18,588 nucleotides of DNA from Brevundimonas sp. (GCA_022712235.1 JALAGW010000047.1:1-18588), one strand, 5' to 3'. Counted from the first letter of the stretch, positions 5,784 to 13,452 are shown. Translations and numbers: made by a program. Notes: generated by a model not told the origin, from the sequence alone.

Positions 5784-8207
5784 TCAGCTCCGCAGGACCG
5801 CGCCGGCCTTGGCGGCGGCGGCGACGACCTTGGCCGTCAGGGCCTCGATCTCGGCCTCGGCCAGGGTGGCGGCGCGCGGCTGGATCTCGACCTCGACGGC
5901 CACCGACTTCTGCCCCTCGGGCACGCCCTGGCCGCGATAGACGTCAAAGACGCGCACCTCGGCGATTAGGGCCTTGTCGGCGCCGGCCACGGCGCGGGTC
6001 AGGTCGCCCACGGCCCTGGCCTCGTCCAGCAGGAAGGCGAAGTCGCGCGACAGCGGCATCAGGTTCGGCAGGTCCGCCGCGCCGCGCGCCTTGCCGCCCT
6101 TGCCACGCGGTTCCGGCACGGCGTCGAGGATGATCTCGAAGGCCAGCATGGGGCCGTCGGCGTCCAGGGCCTTGAGCACGCGGGGGTGCAGTTCGCCGAA
6201 CTCGACGATGACGTTCTTGGGCCCCAGTTGCAGGCGGGCCGAACGGCCGGGGTGCCACCAACTCTGGTTGGACCCCTGCGCCAGTTGCAACGAGGCGACG
6301 GGGGCGCCGATCTCCTCCAGCAGGGCGAACAGGTCGCCCTTGAGGCCAAACAGGGCGTCCTCGCCCGCGCCGCCCCAGTGGCGGTCGGGATGGGGCGCGA
6401 TCAGACCGGCGATCACGGTGCGCTGACCGGTCGGCTGGTCGTTCAGATAGATGGGGCCGACCTCGAACAGGGCGACATCGGCGTGGCCGCGCGCGGCGTT
6501 GCGTGCCGCCGCCTGGATCAGGTTGGGCAGGACCGACGGCCGCATGCAGTCGAGGTCCGCCGCAATGGGGTTTTCCAGCACCAGACGCTCATCCCCGCCG
6601 CCGAACAGGACGGCGGTGGACTGCTTGGTGAAGGACCAGGTCACGGCCTCGGCATAGCCCAGACTGGCTAGGGCCCGACGGGCGACGCGGACGCGGGCCT
6701 GACGCGGGCTCAGCACGCCGCGCGCCTGGCGGGCGACCTCGGGCAGGGGCGTGTTCGGCAGGGCGCGGAAGCCCTCGATGCGCGCCACCTCCTCGACCAG
6801 ATCAGCCCGGCCCTCGACGTCACGACGCCACGACGGCGGGGTCACGGTCCAGGGCTCGGCCTGATCGGCGCCGCCGGCGGTGACCAGGAAGCCGAGCTGG
6901 CCCAGGATGGTGCCGATCCGGTCGTCGGACAGCTCCATGCCGGTCAGGCGCTTCACATAGGCCGGGTCGAAGGCGAAGGGGGCCGGGCTGGCCGGCGGTT
7001 CGCCGACGAAGACGATCTCGGACGGCTCGCCGCCGCACAGGTCGAGGATCAGCCGCGTGGCCAGCTCCAGACCCGGCGTCACCGAGACCGGATCGACGCC
7101 GCGTGCGAAGCGATACTGGGCGTCGGAATGGATGCCCAGGGTCCGGCCGGTCTGGGCGATGACGATGGGCTCGAACCAGGCGCTTTCCAGGAAGACGTCG
7201 GTGGTGGCGTCGTCGCAGCCGGTGCTTTCGCCGCCCATGACGCCGCCCAGGCCGATGGGACGTTCGCCGGCCGCGTCGGCGATGATGCAGTCGGCGGGCG
7301 AAGCCGTATAGGTCTTGCCGTCCAGGGCGATCAAGTGTTCAGGCTCGCCGATTTCCGCAGAGGTCAGGCCGCCGCGGACGACGATCTCGGTCCCCGACAG
7401 CTTGGCCAGATCATAGACGTGCAGCGGCCGGGCGCGGTCGTAGGCGATCAGGTTGGTGACATCGACCAGACGATTGATCGGGCGCAGACCGATGGCGATC
7501 AGGCGCTTCTGCAGCCAGGCCGGCGACGGGCCGTTCCTGACGCCCCGAATGACGCGACCGGCGAAGACCGGGCACATCTCGGGCGCATCCAGCCGCACCG
7601 AGATCGGCGAGGGGAAGGCGCCGCGCACCACGGCGATGTCGAAATGCTTCAGCTTGCCGACGCTGGCGGCGGCCAGGTCGCGGGCGATGCCGGCCACGCC
7701 CAGCCAGTCGGGGCGGTTCGGCGTCACCTCGAAGTCGATGACCGGCTCGGCGCCGAACAGGCCCGCTACCGGGGTCCCGACCGGGATTTCCGGCGGCAGT
7801 TCCTGAATGCCGTCGCTTTCGTCGGCCAGCTCCAGTTCCGAGGCCGAGCACAGCATGCCGTTGGACACCACCCCACGCACCGGTTTCTCGACCAGGGTCA
7901 CGCCCAGGCTGGGCACATAGGCGCCGATGGGAGCATAGATGGTGTTCAGACCCGGCCGCGCGTTCGGCGCGCCGCAGACGATCTCTTTCAGCCCATCCAC
8001 GGTCTCGACCTGGCAGACCTGCAGGCGGTCGGCGTCAGGATGCCGCGCGGTCGAGATGATCTTGGCCACGGTGAAGGGCGCCAGCTTGGCGGCGGGGTCG
8101 TGAACCTCCTCGACCTCCAGCCCCGCCATGGTCATGGCCTCCGCGATCTGGTGGACGTCGGCCTCGGTCTCGAGGTGGTCCTTCAGCCAGGAAAGCGTGA
8201 ACTTCAT
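5784..8207 (-). CDS. pheT: Phenylalanine--tRNA ligase, beta subunit
   Basis: An 807-aa protein, normal for PheT. With PheS it forms the alpha2-beta2 cytoplasmic enzyme that charges tRNA-Phe; the beta subunit binds tRNA and edits Tyr-tRNA-Phe. Visible domains are the N-terminal MKFTLSWLKDHLE, an EMAP-type tRNA-binding domain at about 39-150 (HPDADRL, CGAPN), the B3/B4 editing region at about 210-385, the B5 region with PSWRRDVEGRADLVEEVARIEG, and the C-terminal FDX-ACB domain at about 715-806 (MPLSRDFAFLLDE). The ATG at 8207 is chosen over an upstream in-frame ATG because the protein family starts here and GGGGGAGG precedes it by about 6 nt. The start overlaps the stop of the preceding small gene (ATGA), so translation is probably coupled. 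Confidence 0.97.
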   Translation of the reverse strand: MKFTLSWLKDHLETEADVHQIAEAMTMAGLEVEEVHDPAAKLAPFTVAKIISTARHPDADRLQVCQVETVDGLKEIVCGAPNARPGLNTIYAPIGAYVPSLGVTLVEKPVRGVVSNGMLCSASELELADESDGIQELPPEIPVGTPVAGLFGAEPVIDFEVTPNRPDWLGVAGIARDLAAASVGKLKHFDIAVVRGAFPSPISVRLDAPEMCPVFAGRVIRGVRNGPSPAWLQKRLIAIGLRPINRLVDVTNLIAYDRARPLHVYDLAKLSGTEIVVRGGLTSAEIGEPEHLIALDGKTYTASPADCIIADAAGERPIGLGGVMGGESTGCDDATTDVFLESAWFEPIVIAQTGRTLGIHSDAQYRFARGVDPVSVTPGLELATRLILDLCGGEPSEIVFVGEPPASPAPFAFDPAYVKRLTGMELSDDRIGTILGQLGFLVTAGGADQAEPWTVTPPSWRRDVEGRADLVEEVARIEGFRALPNTPLPEVARQARGVLSPRQARVRVARRALASLGYAEAVTWSFTKQSTAVLFGGGDERLVLENPIAADLDCMRPSVLPNLIQAAARNAARGHADVALFEVGPIYLNDQPTGQRTVIAGLIAPHPDRHWGGAGEDALFGLKGDLFALLEEIGAPVASLQLAQGSNQSWWHPGRSARLQLGPKNVIVEFGELHPRVLKALDADGPMLAFEIILDAVPEPRGKGGKARGAADLPNLMPLSRDFAFLLDEARAVGDLTRAVAGADKALIAEVRVFDVYRGQGVPEGQKSVAVEVEIQPRAATLAEAEIEALTAKVVAAAAKAGAVLRS

Positions 8208-8602
8208 TGGGCGCCTCCCCCGCCGATCGCCTTGGCCAGTTCCTCCAGGAACGCCGGCTCGCCGGTGAAACCGACGCCGAGGAAGCGACAGTTGATGAAC
8301 TCGCAATTCCGGAAGGCTATAGGCCCGACGACGCGGTTGGCGCCCAGGGGCGCCAACATCAGGCTCCGCGGATCACCCTGCGGATCGCCCAGGTCGCAGC
8401 CGTCGAACGCGCAGCGCTCGACGGGGATGATGACGGCCGGCCCCTCGAACAGGCACCCCTCGAAACGGCGGTTCTCGATCACCTGCGAGCCTGCACGCGC
8501 GCTCTCGATATAGAGCTGCGGCAGCCAGATGTTGATGCGTCGATAGGTCGGCCCCGGACCGAGCGGTTCTAGGGTCATGAAGGGGGTCGTGACGTCGGTC
8601 AT
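8204..8602 (-). CDS. Pentapeptide-repeat-like protein, second of a tandem pair between pheS and pheT
   Basis: A 132-aa protein of unknown function and a clear paralogue of the gene just upstream. Shared blocks are WLP (26-28), F47-x2-C50-x2-EGPAV (53-57), FDGC (66-69), and a C-terminal run NCEFINCRFLGVGFTG (99-114). In that run, C-x-F units recur every five residues, as in pentapeptide-repeat right-handed beta helices, although the protein is too short for a long helix. No signal peptide or membrane segment is seen. Its ATG overlaps the upstream stop and its own TGA overlaps the pheT ATG, so it is embedded in the pheS-pheT message. A role with PheRS is possible but unproven; a cytoplasmic protein-binding scaffold is equally plausible. 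Confidence 0.85.
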   Translation of the reverse strand: MTDVTTPFMTLEPLGPGPTYRRINIWLPQLYIESARAGSQVIENRRFEGCLFEGPAVIIPVERCAFDGCDLGDPQGDPRSLMLAPLGANRVVGPIAFRNCEFINCRFLGVGFTGEPAFLEELAKAIGGGGAQ

Positions 8603-9024
8603 GCCTGGGCCGCCTCGCCCCGCGCGGCCAGAAGCCCGCTCTCGATGTCATCGAGCATTTCCCGGTTGCCGGTGAAGGCGACCTGCACGAAGCGACAGCG
8701 CACGAAGCGGCAGTTCGCCATGCCGACGGCGCCCGCGATCATGTCGCCGCGCGGGTCCAGCAACAGGGTCTTGGGGTTCTCGGCCACGCCCATGTTGCAC
8801 GTGTCGAAGGTGGTCCCGCTCATCACCGCCATCACCGCCGGCCCCTCGATCAGGCATTCGGTGAAGGTCTTGCCGTCGATGACGGTCTGGCCCGCGTTCA
8901 GATGGTGCACCGCCAGCGAGGGCAGCCAGACAGCTTCCTTCTCGAAGGTCGTGCGCGCCACCAGTTCGCGGCCGAATTTTTCTTCGGCGGACATGGGCGT
9001 CTGCGCCTGGGTTTGATCAGTCAT
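8599..9024 (-). CDS. Pentapeptide-repeat-like protein, first of a tandem pair between pheS and pheT
   Basis: A 141-aa protein of unknown function. It has WLP (33-35), F54-x2-C57-x2-EGPAV (60-64), FDTC (73-76), then NCRFVRCRFVQVAFTG (104-119), where C/V-x-F units repeat every five residues. Its homologue follows directly, with the stop of this gene and the start of the next sharing ATGA. The N-terminal ~30 residues are polar and charged and differ from the paralogue. It starts 16 nt after the pheS stop, with only a weak GAGA ribosome site, so it is likely read from the pheS message. Conserved Cys and Phe at regular spacing suggest a small beta-solenoid fold. It has no recognisable catalytic motif. 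Confidence 0.85.
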   Translation of the reverse strand: MTDQTQAQTPMSAEEKFGRELVARTTFEKEAVWLPSLAVHHLNAGQTVIDGKTFTECLIEGPAVMAVMSGTTFDTCNMGVAENPKTLLLDPRGDMIAGAVGMANCRFVRCRFVQVAFTGNREMLDDIESGLLAARGEAAQA

Positions 9025-9040
9025 GGAGTGTCTCTCGAAA

Positions 9041-10117
9041 TCAGCTGAGGCCGCTGGCCGGGTTCGGCGCGGCGAAGGCGGAGAAGCCGTAGTGCGCCAG
9101 CCAGCGCGTATCGGCCTCGAACATGGGGCGCAGGTCGGGCACGCCGTATTTCAGCATGGCCAGGCGGTCGACGCCCATGCCGAAGGCGAAGCCCTGATAT
9201 TCGTCCGGGTCGATGCCGCAGTTGCGCAGCACATTGGGGTGCACCATTCCGCAGCCCAGGATCTCCAGCCAGTCCTCGCCTTCATTCAGGGTCAGCTTGC
9301 CGCCCGAGCGGTCGCAGCGGATGTCCATCTCGGCCGAGGGCTCGGTGAAGGGGAAGTGGTGCGGGCGGAAACGGGCGTTGACGTCGTCCAGCTCGAAGAA
9401 GCGGGCGATGAAGGTCTCCAGCGTCGTCTTCAGATGACCCATGTGGATGTCGCGGTCGATCACCAGGCCTTCGATCTGGTGGAACATCGGCGTGTGGGTG
9501 GCGTCCGAATCCTTACGGAAGGTGCGGCCCGGCGCGATGATGCGGATCGGCGGCTTCTGCGACATCATGGTGCGGACCTGCACCGGGCTGGTGTGGGTCC
9601 GCAGCACCTTGCGCTCGCCCGTCTCCGGGTCGGGCTTGAGGAAGAAGGTGTCGTGCATTTCCCGCGCCGGATGCTTGGGCGGGAAGTTCAGGGCGGTGAA
9701 GTTGTGGAAATCGTCCTCGATGTCCGGCCCTTCGGCCACGGCGAAGCCCATCTCGGCGAACAGGGCGATCATCTCGTCCATGACCTGCATGGTCGGATGC
9801 ACCCCGCCCTTGCGGCGCGGGCGGCTGGGCAGGGTCAGATCGACCCGCTCGGCCAGCAGCCGGGCGTCCAGCTCGGCGGCCTCCAGCTCAAGCTTCTTGG
9901 CGGCGATGGCGGCGCTCACACGGTCGCGCAGACCGTTGATGATGGGCCCCTGTTCGCGGCGTTCATCGGGGCTGAGCGCCCCCATCCCCTTGAGCAGGGC
10001 CGAGACGGCGCCGGTCTTGCCGAGGGCGGCGACGCGCACCTCCTCGATCGCAGCGACGCTTTCGGCCGCTCCGATGGCGTTGATCAGGTCGAGTTCCAGT
10101 TGGGCGAGATCGGTCAT
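9041..10117 (-). CDS. pheS: Phenylalanine--tRNA ligase, alpha subunit
   Basis: A 358-aa class II aminoacyl-tRNA synthetase subunit holding the active site for phenylalanine activation. It has an N-terminal coiled-coil arm (about 1-90) with GKTGAVSALLKGMG (33-46). Motif 1 is around 110-160 (EGPDIEDDFHNFTALN, HPAREMHDTFF). Motif 2 follows (RTHTSPVQVRTM, GRTFRKDSDATHTPMFHQ, about 173-214), and motif 3 is GFAFGMGVDRLAMLKYG (309-325). The length and motif order fit canonical PheS. The ATG at 10117 gives the usual N-terminus, with only a weak ribosome site. A housekeeping-type promoter candidate lies 10-37 nt upstream, so the gene may start its own operon: pheS, two small paralogues, pheT, and the YqhA-family gene. 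Confidence 0.97.
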   Translation of the reverse strand: MTDLAQLELDLINAIGAAESVAAIEEVRVAALGKTGAVSALLKGMGALSPDERREQGPIINGLRDRVSAAIAAKKLELEAAELDARLLAERVDLTLPSRPRRKGGVHPTMQVMDEMIALFAEMGFAVAEGPDIEDDFHNFTALNFPPKHPAREMHDTFFLKPDPETGERKVLRTHTSPVQVRTMMSQKPPIRIIAPGRTFRKDSDATHTPMFHQIEGLVIDRDIHMGHLKTTLETFIARFFELDDVNARFRPHHFPFTEPSAEMDIRCDRSGGKLTLNEGEDWLEILGCGMVHPNVLRNCGIDPDEYQGFAFGMGVDRLAMLKYGVPDLRPMFEADTRWLAHYGFSAFAAPNPASGLS

Positions 10118-10126
10118 GGTCCGCAG

Positions 10127-10154
10127 CGTCTAGCCCGACATGGCCGTCACGCAA
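10127..10154 (-). promoter_or_regulatory. Candidate pheS promoter
   Basis: On the - strand, TTGCGTG (10154-10148) is followed after 13 nt by GCTAGACG (10134-10127). The Caulobacter housekeeping consensus is TTGACGS, 10-14 nt, GCTANAWC. The -10 matches well, the -35 only in part. The start of transcription would fall close to the pheS ATG at 10117, giving a very short leader. Confidence 0.45.
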
Positions 10155-10188
10155 AGCCTTCAGCGTCGATCAGGCTCAGTCGCCCCCC

Positions 10189-10392
10189 TCAATCCGCCAG
10201 GACGAAACTGATCTTCATATTGACCCGGTACTCGGCGATCTTGCCGTCGCGGACCACCACCTTCTGATCCTGGACCCAGGCGCCTTCGACATGACGCAGG
10301 GTCTTGTCGGCGCGAGCGATCCCCTGGGTGATGGCGTCGTCGAAGCTGACCGTGGACGACGCGGTGATTTCGGTGACGCGAGCAATGGACAT
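10189..10392 (-). CDS. Dodecin family flavin-binding protein
   Basis: A 67-aa protein, the typical dodecin length. Dodecins assemble into hollow dodecamers that bind flavins (or CoA) in pairs between subunits and are thought to store or quench them. The sequence has VTEITASS at the N-terminus, the conserved Trp39 that stacks on the isoalloxazine ring, the VQDQKVVVRDG stretch (40-50), and YRVNMKISFVL near the C-terminus. The ATG at 10392 is chosen because AGGAGG stands 8 nt upstream and the family begins MSIARV; an upstream in-frame ATG would add 29 residues unlike dodecin. It lies between the rplT terminator and pheS. The product has no obvious tie to translation. Confidence 0.93.
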   Translation of the reverse strand: MSIARVTEITASSTVSFDDAITQGIARADKTLRHVEGAWVQDQKVVVRDGKIAEYRVNMKISFVLAD

Positions 10393-10481
10393 CGAAAATG
10401 CCTCCTGAACCGCCGTGTCGCCTGTCGACCGGCTGCGGAACTCCAACGCCCGACCGGCCGAAAAGTCTGGTGCGACCATGA

Positions 10482-10516
10482 AAAACGCCCGCCCCGGAAG
10501 CCGGGACGGGCGTTTT
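10482..10516 (-). terminator. Rho-independent terminator after rplT
   Basis: The outer arms AAAACGCCCG (10482-10491) and CGGGCGTTTT (10507-10516) are perfectly complementary. The stem continues inward past one C-A mismatch to CCCGG/CCGGG, with a 3-nt loop. On the - strand the stem ends in TTTTT. It sits 23 nt past the rplT stop codon and separates the ribosomal genes from dodecin and pheS. Confidence 0.88.
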
Positions 10517-10539
10517 CAGCACCAATGATGCGGTATCGC

Positions 10540-10896
10540 TTAGGCGGCCAGAGCGGCGCGGACCTTCTCGGCGATGGCCTTGAAGCCGGCTTGGTCGGCG
10601 GCGATCGCCGACAACACCTTGCGGTCCAGCACGATGCCGGCCTTGTCCAGGCCGTGGATGAACTGCGAGTAGGTGAAGCCTTCGGTGCGGGCGGCGGCGT
10701 TGATGCGCTGGATCCACAGGGCGCGGAACGAACGCTTCTTGTTGCGACGGTCGCGGTAGGCGTACTGACCGGCGCGGTCGACGGCGGCCTTGGCGGTGCG
10801 GATCGTATTCTTGCGGCGGCCGTAGAAGCCCTTGGCCTGCTTCAGAACCTTCTTGTGCTTGGCGTGGGACGTAACGCCCCGTTTGACGCGAGCCAT
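10540..10896 (-). CDS. rplT: 50S ribosomal protein L20
   Basis: A 118-aa protein, the standard L20 length. It binds 23S rRNA early in 50S assembly. The N-terminus is the basic, extended MARVKRGVTSHAKHKKVLKQAKG. It is followed by GFYGRRKNTIRTA and RDRRNKKRSFRALWIQRINAA (about 49-69), all L20 signatures. In several bacteria L20 represses its own rpmI-rplT operon by binding a leader that mimics its rRNA site. Here rplT follows rpmI after a 111-nt gap, longer than usual, and its ribosome site AAGGGAA (10910-10904 on the - strand) lies inside a small hairpin. Confidence 0.98.
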   Translation of the reverse strand: MARVKRGVTSHAKHKKVLKQAKGFYGRRKNTIRTAKAAVDRAGQYAYRDRRNKKRSFRALWIQRINAAARTEGFTYSQFIHGLDKAGIVLDRKVLSAIAADQAGFKAIAEKVRAALAA

Positions 10897-10903
10897 GTTT
10901 TTA

Positions 10904-10959
10904 TTCCCTTCGGGAAGTCCCTAGCGCTCGACCCGCGGGGTCTCGCTGTTTGAGGGACT
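10904..10959 (-). promoter_or_regulatory. Structured rpmI-rplT spacer sequestering the rplT ribosome site
   Basis: Three nested or adjacent pairings are visible: AGTCCCT with AGGGACT (10916-10922 and 10953-10959, 7 bp), GACCC with GGGTC inside it (10930-10934, 10938-10942), and TTCCC with GGGAA (10904-10908, 10912-10916). The last of these contains the rplT Shine-Dalgarno. The strand AGTCCCT can also pair with the Shine-Dalgarno AGGGA, so two alternative folds compete. This is consistent with L20 translational control but not proof of it. Confidence 0.5.
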
Positions 10960-11007
10960 GTCGTTCAAATTCAGTGTGACAGGATGATCAGGTATGCGGC
11001 GCGCCGA

Positions 11008-11205
11008 TCAGGCGTACGGCATGTAGGACTTGATCTTCTTGGCGTCGGCGTCGGCCATGACCGAGGTGCCGCGGTTCTGGCGGATGTACTTGGAGTTGTG
11101 GCTGATCAAGCGGTGACGCTTGCCCGCAACGCCGGCTTTCACCTTGCCCGTGGCCGTGAATTTGAAGCGCTTCTTGGCGCCCGACTTCGTCTTCAGTTTC
11201 GGCAT
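11008..11205 (-). CDS. rpmI: 50S ribosomal protein L35
   Basis: A 65-aa protein of normal L35 length. It reads MPKLKTKSGAKKRFKFTATGKVKAG, then GKRHRLISHNSKYIRQNRG, which is the L35 consensus; it binds 23S rRNA in the large subunit. The ATG at 11205 is chosen over a GTG 6 nt upstream, since MPKLKTK is the universal start and the purine-rich GAGAGAG lies about 5 nt before this ATG but would abut the GTG. It is followed by rplT. It is separated from infC by a peptidase gene, unlike the usual infC-rpmI-rplT arrangement. Confidence 0.97.
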   Translation of the reverse strand: MPKLKTKSGAKKRFKFTATGKVKAGVAGKRHRLISHNSKYIRQNRGTSVMADADAKKIKSYMPYA

Positions 11206-11211
11206 TTTCAC

Positions 11212-11361
11212 TCTCTCTATTTTAGTGGGCTACCGCTCTTCGAGCTGCTTGAGCCCAAGGCGCGGAGCTGAAACGAACGGCCCAGGCATGCCTGTTAGCC
11301 CGGCTGTTCGGTACGCGAAGGGGCGGCTTTTACGCCGAAGACCCGCGCGAGGCAAGCGGAG
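11212..11361 (-). promoter_or_regulatory. Structured region upstream of rpmI, candidate leader
   Basis: The 150-nt gap between the peptidase stop and rpmI has several inverted repeats. CGAACGGCC (11274-11282) pairs with GGCTGTTCG (11302-11310) with one mismatch. A perfect palindrome AGGCATGCCT (11284-11293) lies inside that loop. GGCG (11322-11325) pairs with CGCC (11333-11336). GGGCT (11227-11231) pairs with AGCCC (11252-11256) just before the ribosome site. It may contain both the rpmI promoter and an autoregulatory leader, or terminators of the peptidase transcript. I could not pick a convincing -35/-10 pair. Confidence 0.4.
11227..11256 (-). repeat. Degenerate copy (D) of the GCTCAAGCAG repeat
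   Basis: On the - strand it starts GGGCTCAAGCAG and ends GGTAGCCC, with an inner GCTC/GAGC stem. The left boundary matches copies A-C exactly over GCTCAAGCAG. The right boundary keeps only TAGC, and the CCGCG centre is missing. It may be a decayed copy or a chance match. Confidence 0.35.
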
Positions 11362-13347
11362 TCACGGCGCCGTCGACATTGGACCGACCGGATTGCTCGC
11401 TTCCAGGAAGCGCACGGTTTCGCGCAACATCTGCTGGCGCGTCTCGGCACGTGACATCCAGTGATCTTCGCCCGCCAGTTCGATCAATTCCACAGGCTTG
11501 CCGGCGCGCCGCAGAGCCTCGGCCATCACCCGGCTTTGTTCGATGGGAACGACGGTGTCGTCCTTGCCGTGGATCAGCAACAGGGGACTGTCGACGACCT
11601 CCGCCAGGAAGGCTGGCGATAGAGCGTCCAGCGCCCGGTCGTTCAGTCGCGCCGCCCCCATGAAACGGTTCCAGTAGCGAACGGTCTGACCGTTCCGCTC
11701 GCCCTCCTGCTGCGCCTCCCAGTTGACCATCCGGCGCAGGTCGGACACGCCGGCGACGGATACGCCGCAGCGATAGACCGATTTGTCGAGCGTCAGCCCG
11801 GCCATGGCCGCATAGCCGCCGTAGCTGGCGCCGACGATGCAGACACGGGCGGGATCAGCGATCCCTTCAGCCGCCAGCCAGCGGACCCCGTCGGACAGGT
11901 CCGTCTGCATCTTGCGGCCCCACTCGCCATAGCCGGCCTCGAGGAAGGCGCGCCCATATCCGGTCGAGCCCCGGAAATTGGCCTGCAGGACCGCATAGCC
12001 GCGCGACGCCAGGGCCTGGGCCCAATAGTCGAAGCCGGCGACATCGCGCGACGCCGGCCCGCCATGGGCCAGGACGACCAGAGGCAGGTTCGCCGGCGTC
12101 TCCACGCCCGGCGGCAGGGTCAGATAGCCGTGGATGTCCAGCCCGTCCGCCGCCGCATAGCGGATCGGGCGGACCTCGCCGACCTGGGCCGCCGGGATGG
12201 TCGGATAGGCGTCACCGACGATGGTGGCGACCCCGGTCTCAAAGTCAACCAATTGGTAGAGGCCGGACTCGCCGGTGTCGATGAAGACCAGGATCAGTTT
12301 CAGACTGTCGTTCCAGGACACCAGGCGCGGCGCCTTGTCGGGGAAGGCCCGCTCTATGGCGCCCCAGCGCCGCTTCGCCTCCGGCGCCAGGAATTCATAG
12401 CGCGCGCCGCCCTCCTCCGTGCGCCCCGCCCCGACCAGCAGCAGACTTTGCGGGTGATGGACCAGAAAGTCCGGGTCGTGCTCGAACGGCAGGCGGGTCC
12501 ACTCGCCGCTGTCCACATCGACCTCGAACAGGACAAAGCCGGTTTCCGAATCCTCGCCGCCGGCGGCCACATCCGGCCGGTCCGCGCTGATCACGATCGT
12601 CCGCGGGGTTCGCCCCAGACCGAGGAGGACGGGCGTATCGACCGGGGCGTCCACGGCCCAGACCTCGCGGAAGCCCCGGCCCTCAGGCAGACGCAGAGAC
12701 CAGCGCCCGCTGCGTTCGGAATACCGGGAAAGGGCGATCACCTCGCCCTGCGCATCCAGAACATAGCCTTGGGTGTCGCGGTCCATGGACTCCACGCTTC
12801 GCCCTCGCCCCGTGCCCGGATCGACGCGATGCAGATTGATCTGACCGTTGCTGACATTGACGCCGCGCGTGAAGACCGCCTCCCCCTGGGCCGTCGTGCG
12901 CACCGAAGCGCCGCCGTAGAGGGTCGCCAGCACGTCCGGCGTCCGCTGCAGAACCTGGGCCAGCTTCTTCGTCTCCAGATCCAGGATCATGCCGTAGAAC
13001 AGCTCCGAGCGCGGCACGCCCAGCTCATGAATGCTCCGCGTCTCGGAGGTGACGATCAGGACCCGCGTCTCGCCCACCCAGAGCAGGTCGCGCACCTTGG
13101 CCTCGCCGATCGCAGCCGCAAAGACGTGCCTGCCCGTGTCCATCTCAGTGATCGCCAGAGCCCGCGCTTCATCGACGACCACGATGCGGGCGATCAGGGC
13201 GCCGCTGGGCGACAACGCCATGTAGTCGATGGCCGGAGCGGCGCCATAGGCCGCCAGCGGCGGAGCCTCCGCCCTGACCGCCCCTATCGACAGGCTGGCG
13301 ATCAAGACGCCCCAAAGCGCCCGCGTCGCTAATCGCAAACCCCGCAT
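11362..13347 (-). CDS. Secreted S9-family (prolyl oligopeptidase-type) alpha/beta hydrolase
   Basis: A 661-aa protein with a Sec signal peptide (basic start, hydrophobic 10-23, likely cut after VRA at about residue 26), so it probably acts in the periplasm. Residues about 35-385 look like the beta-propeller of dipeptidyl- or acylaminoacyl-peptidases. The C-terminal catalytic domain has the oxyanion HGGP (429-431), GASYGG with the nucleophile Ser508, HGKDDTVVP with Asp597, and GEDHW with His629: a complete triad. Such enzymes cleave peptides at proline or release N-terminal acyl residues; the exact specificity cannot be read from sequence. The start has GGAAGG upstream. It sits between infC and rpmI, isolated from infC by a terminator. 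Confidence 0.9.
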   Translation of the reverse strand: MRGLRLATRALWGVLIASLSIGAVRAEAPPLAAYGAAPAIDYMALSPSGALIARIVVVDEARALAITEMDTGRHVFAAAIGEAKVRDLLWVGETRVLIVTSETRSIHELGVPRSELFYGMILDLETKKLAQVLQRTPDVLATLYGGASVRTTAQGEAVFTRGVNVSNGQINLHRVDPGTGRGRSVESMDRDTQGYVLDAQGEVIALSRYSERSGRWSLRLPEGRGFREVWAVDAPVDTPVLLGLGRTPRTIVISADRPDVAAGGEDSETGFVLFEVDVDSGEWTRLPFEHDPDFLVHHPQSLLLVGAGRTEEGGARYEFLAPEAKRRWGAIERAFPDKAPRLVSWNDSLKLILVFIDTGESGLYQLVDFETGVATIVGDAYPTIPAAQVGEVRPIRYAAADGLDIHGYLTLPPGVETPANLPLVVLAHGGPASRDVAGFDYWAQALASRGYAVLQANFRGSTGYGRAFLEAGYGEWGRKMQTDLSDGVRWLAAEGIADPARVCIVGASYGGYAAMAGLTLDKSVYRCGVSVAGVSDLRRMVNWEAQQEGERNGQTVRYWNRFMGAARLNDRALDALSPAFLAEVVDSPLLLIHGKDDTVVPIEQSRVMAEALRRAGKPVELIELAGEDHWMSRAETRQQMLRETVRFLEASNPVGPMSTAP

Positions 13348-13425
13348 GTCGCGCCTTCCCCCGAAGCAACGCCTTACAGATCATCGATATTCAAGCTGCC
13401 TTGGCGTCGCCGGACAGGCAAGAAA

Positions 13426-13452
13426 AAAGCCCCGGTCGAGGACCGAGGCTTT
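13426..13452 (-). terminator. Rho-independent terminator after infC
   Basis: The arms AAAGCC-C-CGGTC (13426-13437) and GACCG-A-GGCTTT (13441-13452) pair with one C-A mismatch around the loop GAG. On the - strand the stem runs into a T6 tract (complement of the A run at 13423-13428). It lies 21 nt past the infC stop, so infC is transcribed apart from rpmI-rplT. Confidence 0.88.

Noticed and set aside
8208..8306. N-terminal extension of pheT to an upstream in-frame ATG
   Set aside because: The extra 33 residues overlap the preceding gene, are Arg-rich and unlike PheT. The internal ATG at 8207 has a strong ribosome site and the family start.
7128..8513. Long + strand open frame (461 codons) opposite pheT and the small paralogue
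   Set aside because: The product is low-complexity, rich in G, D, Q and R, with no recognisable domain, and lies entirely antisense to well-supported genes.
9023..10267. Long + strand open frame (414 codons) opposite pheS
   Set aside because: It is a shadow of pheS with no motif and no ribosome site.
10393..10479. N-terminal extension of dodecin by 29 residues
   Set aside because: The internal ATG has AGGAGG at 8 nt, and the shorter protein has the exact dodecin length.
12064..13332. Long + strand open frame (422 codons) opposite the S9 peptidase
   Set aside because: It is antisense to a gene with signal peptide and complete catalytic triad; the translated frame resembles no protein family.
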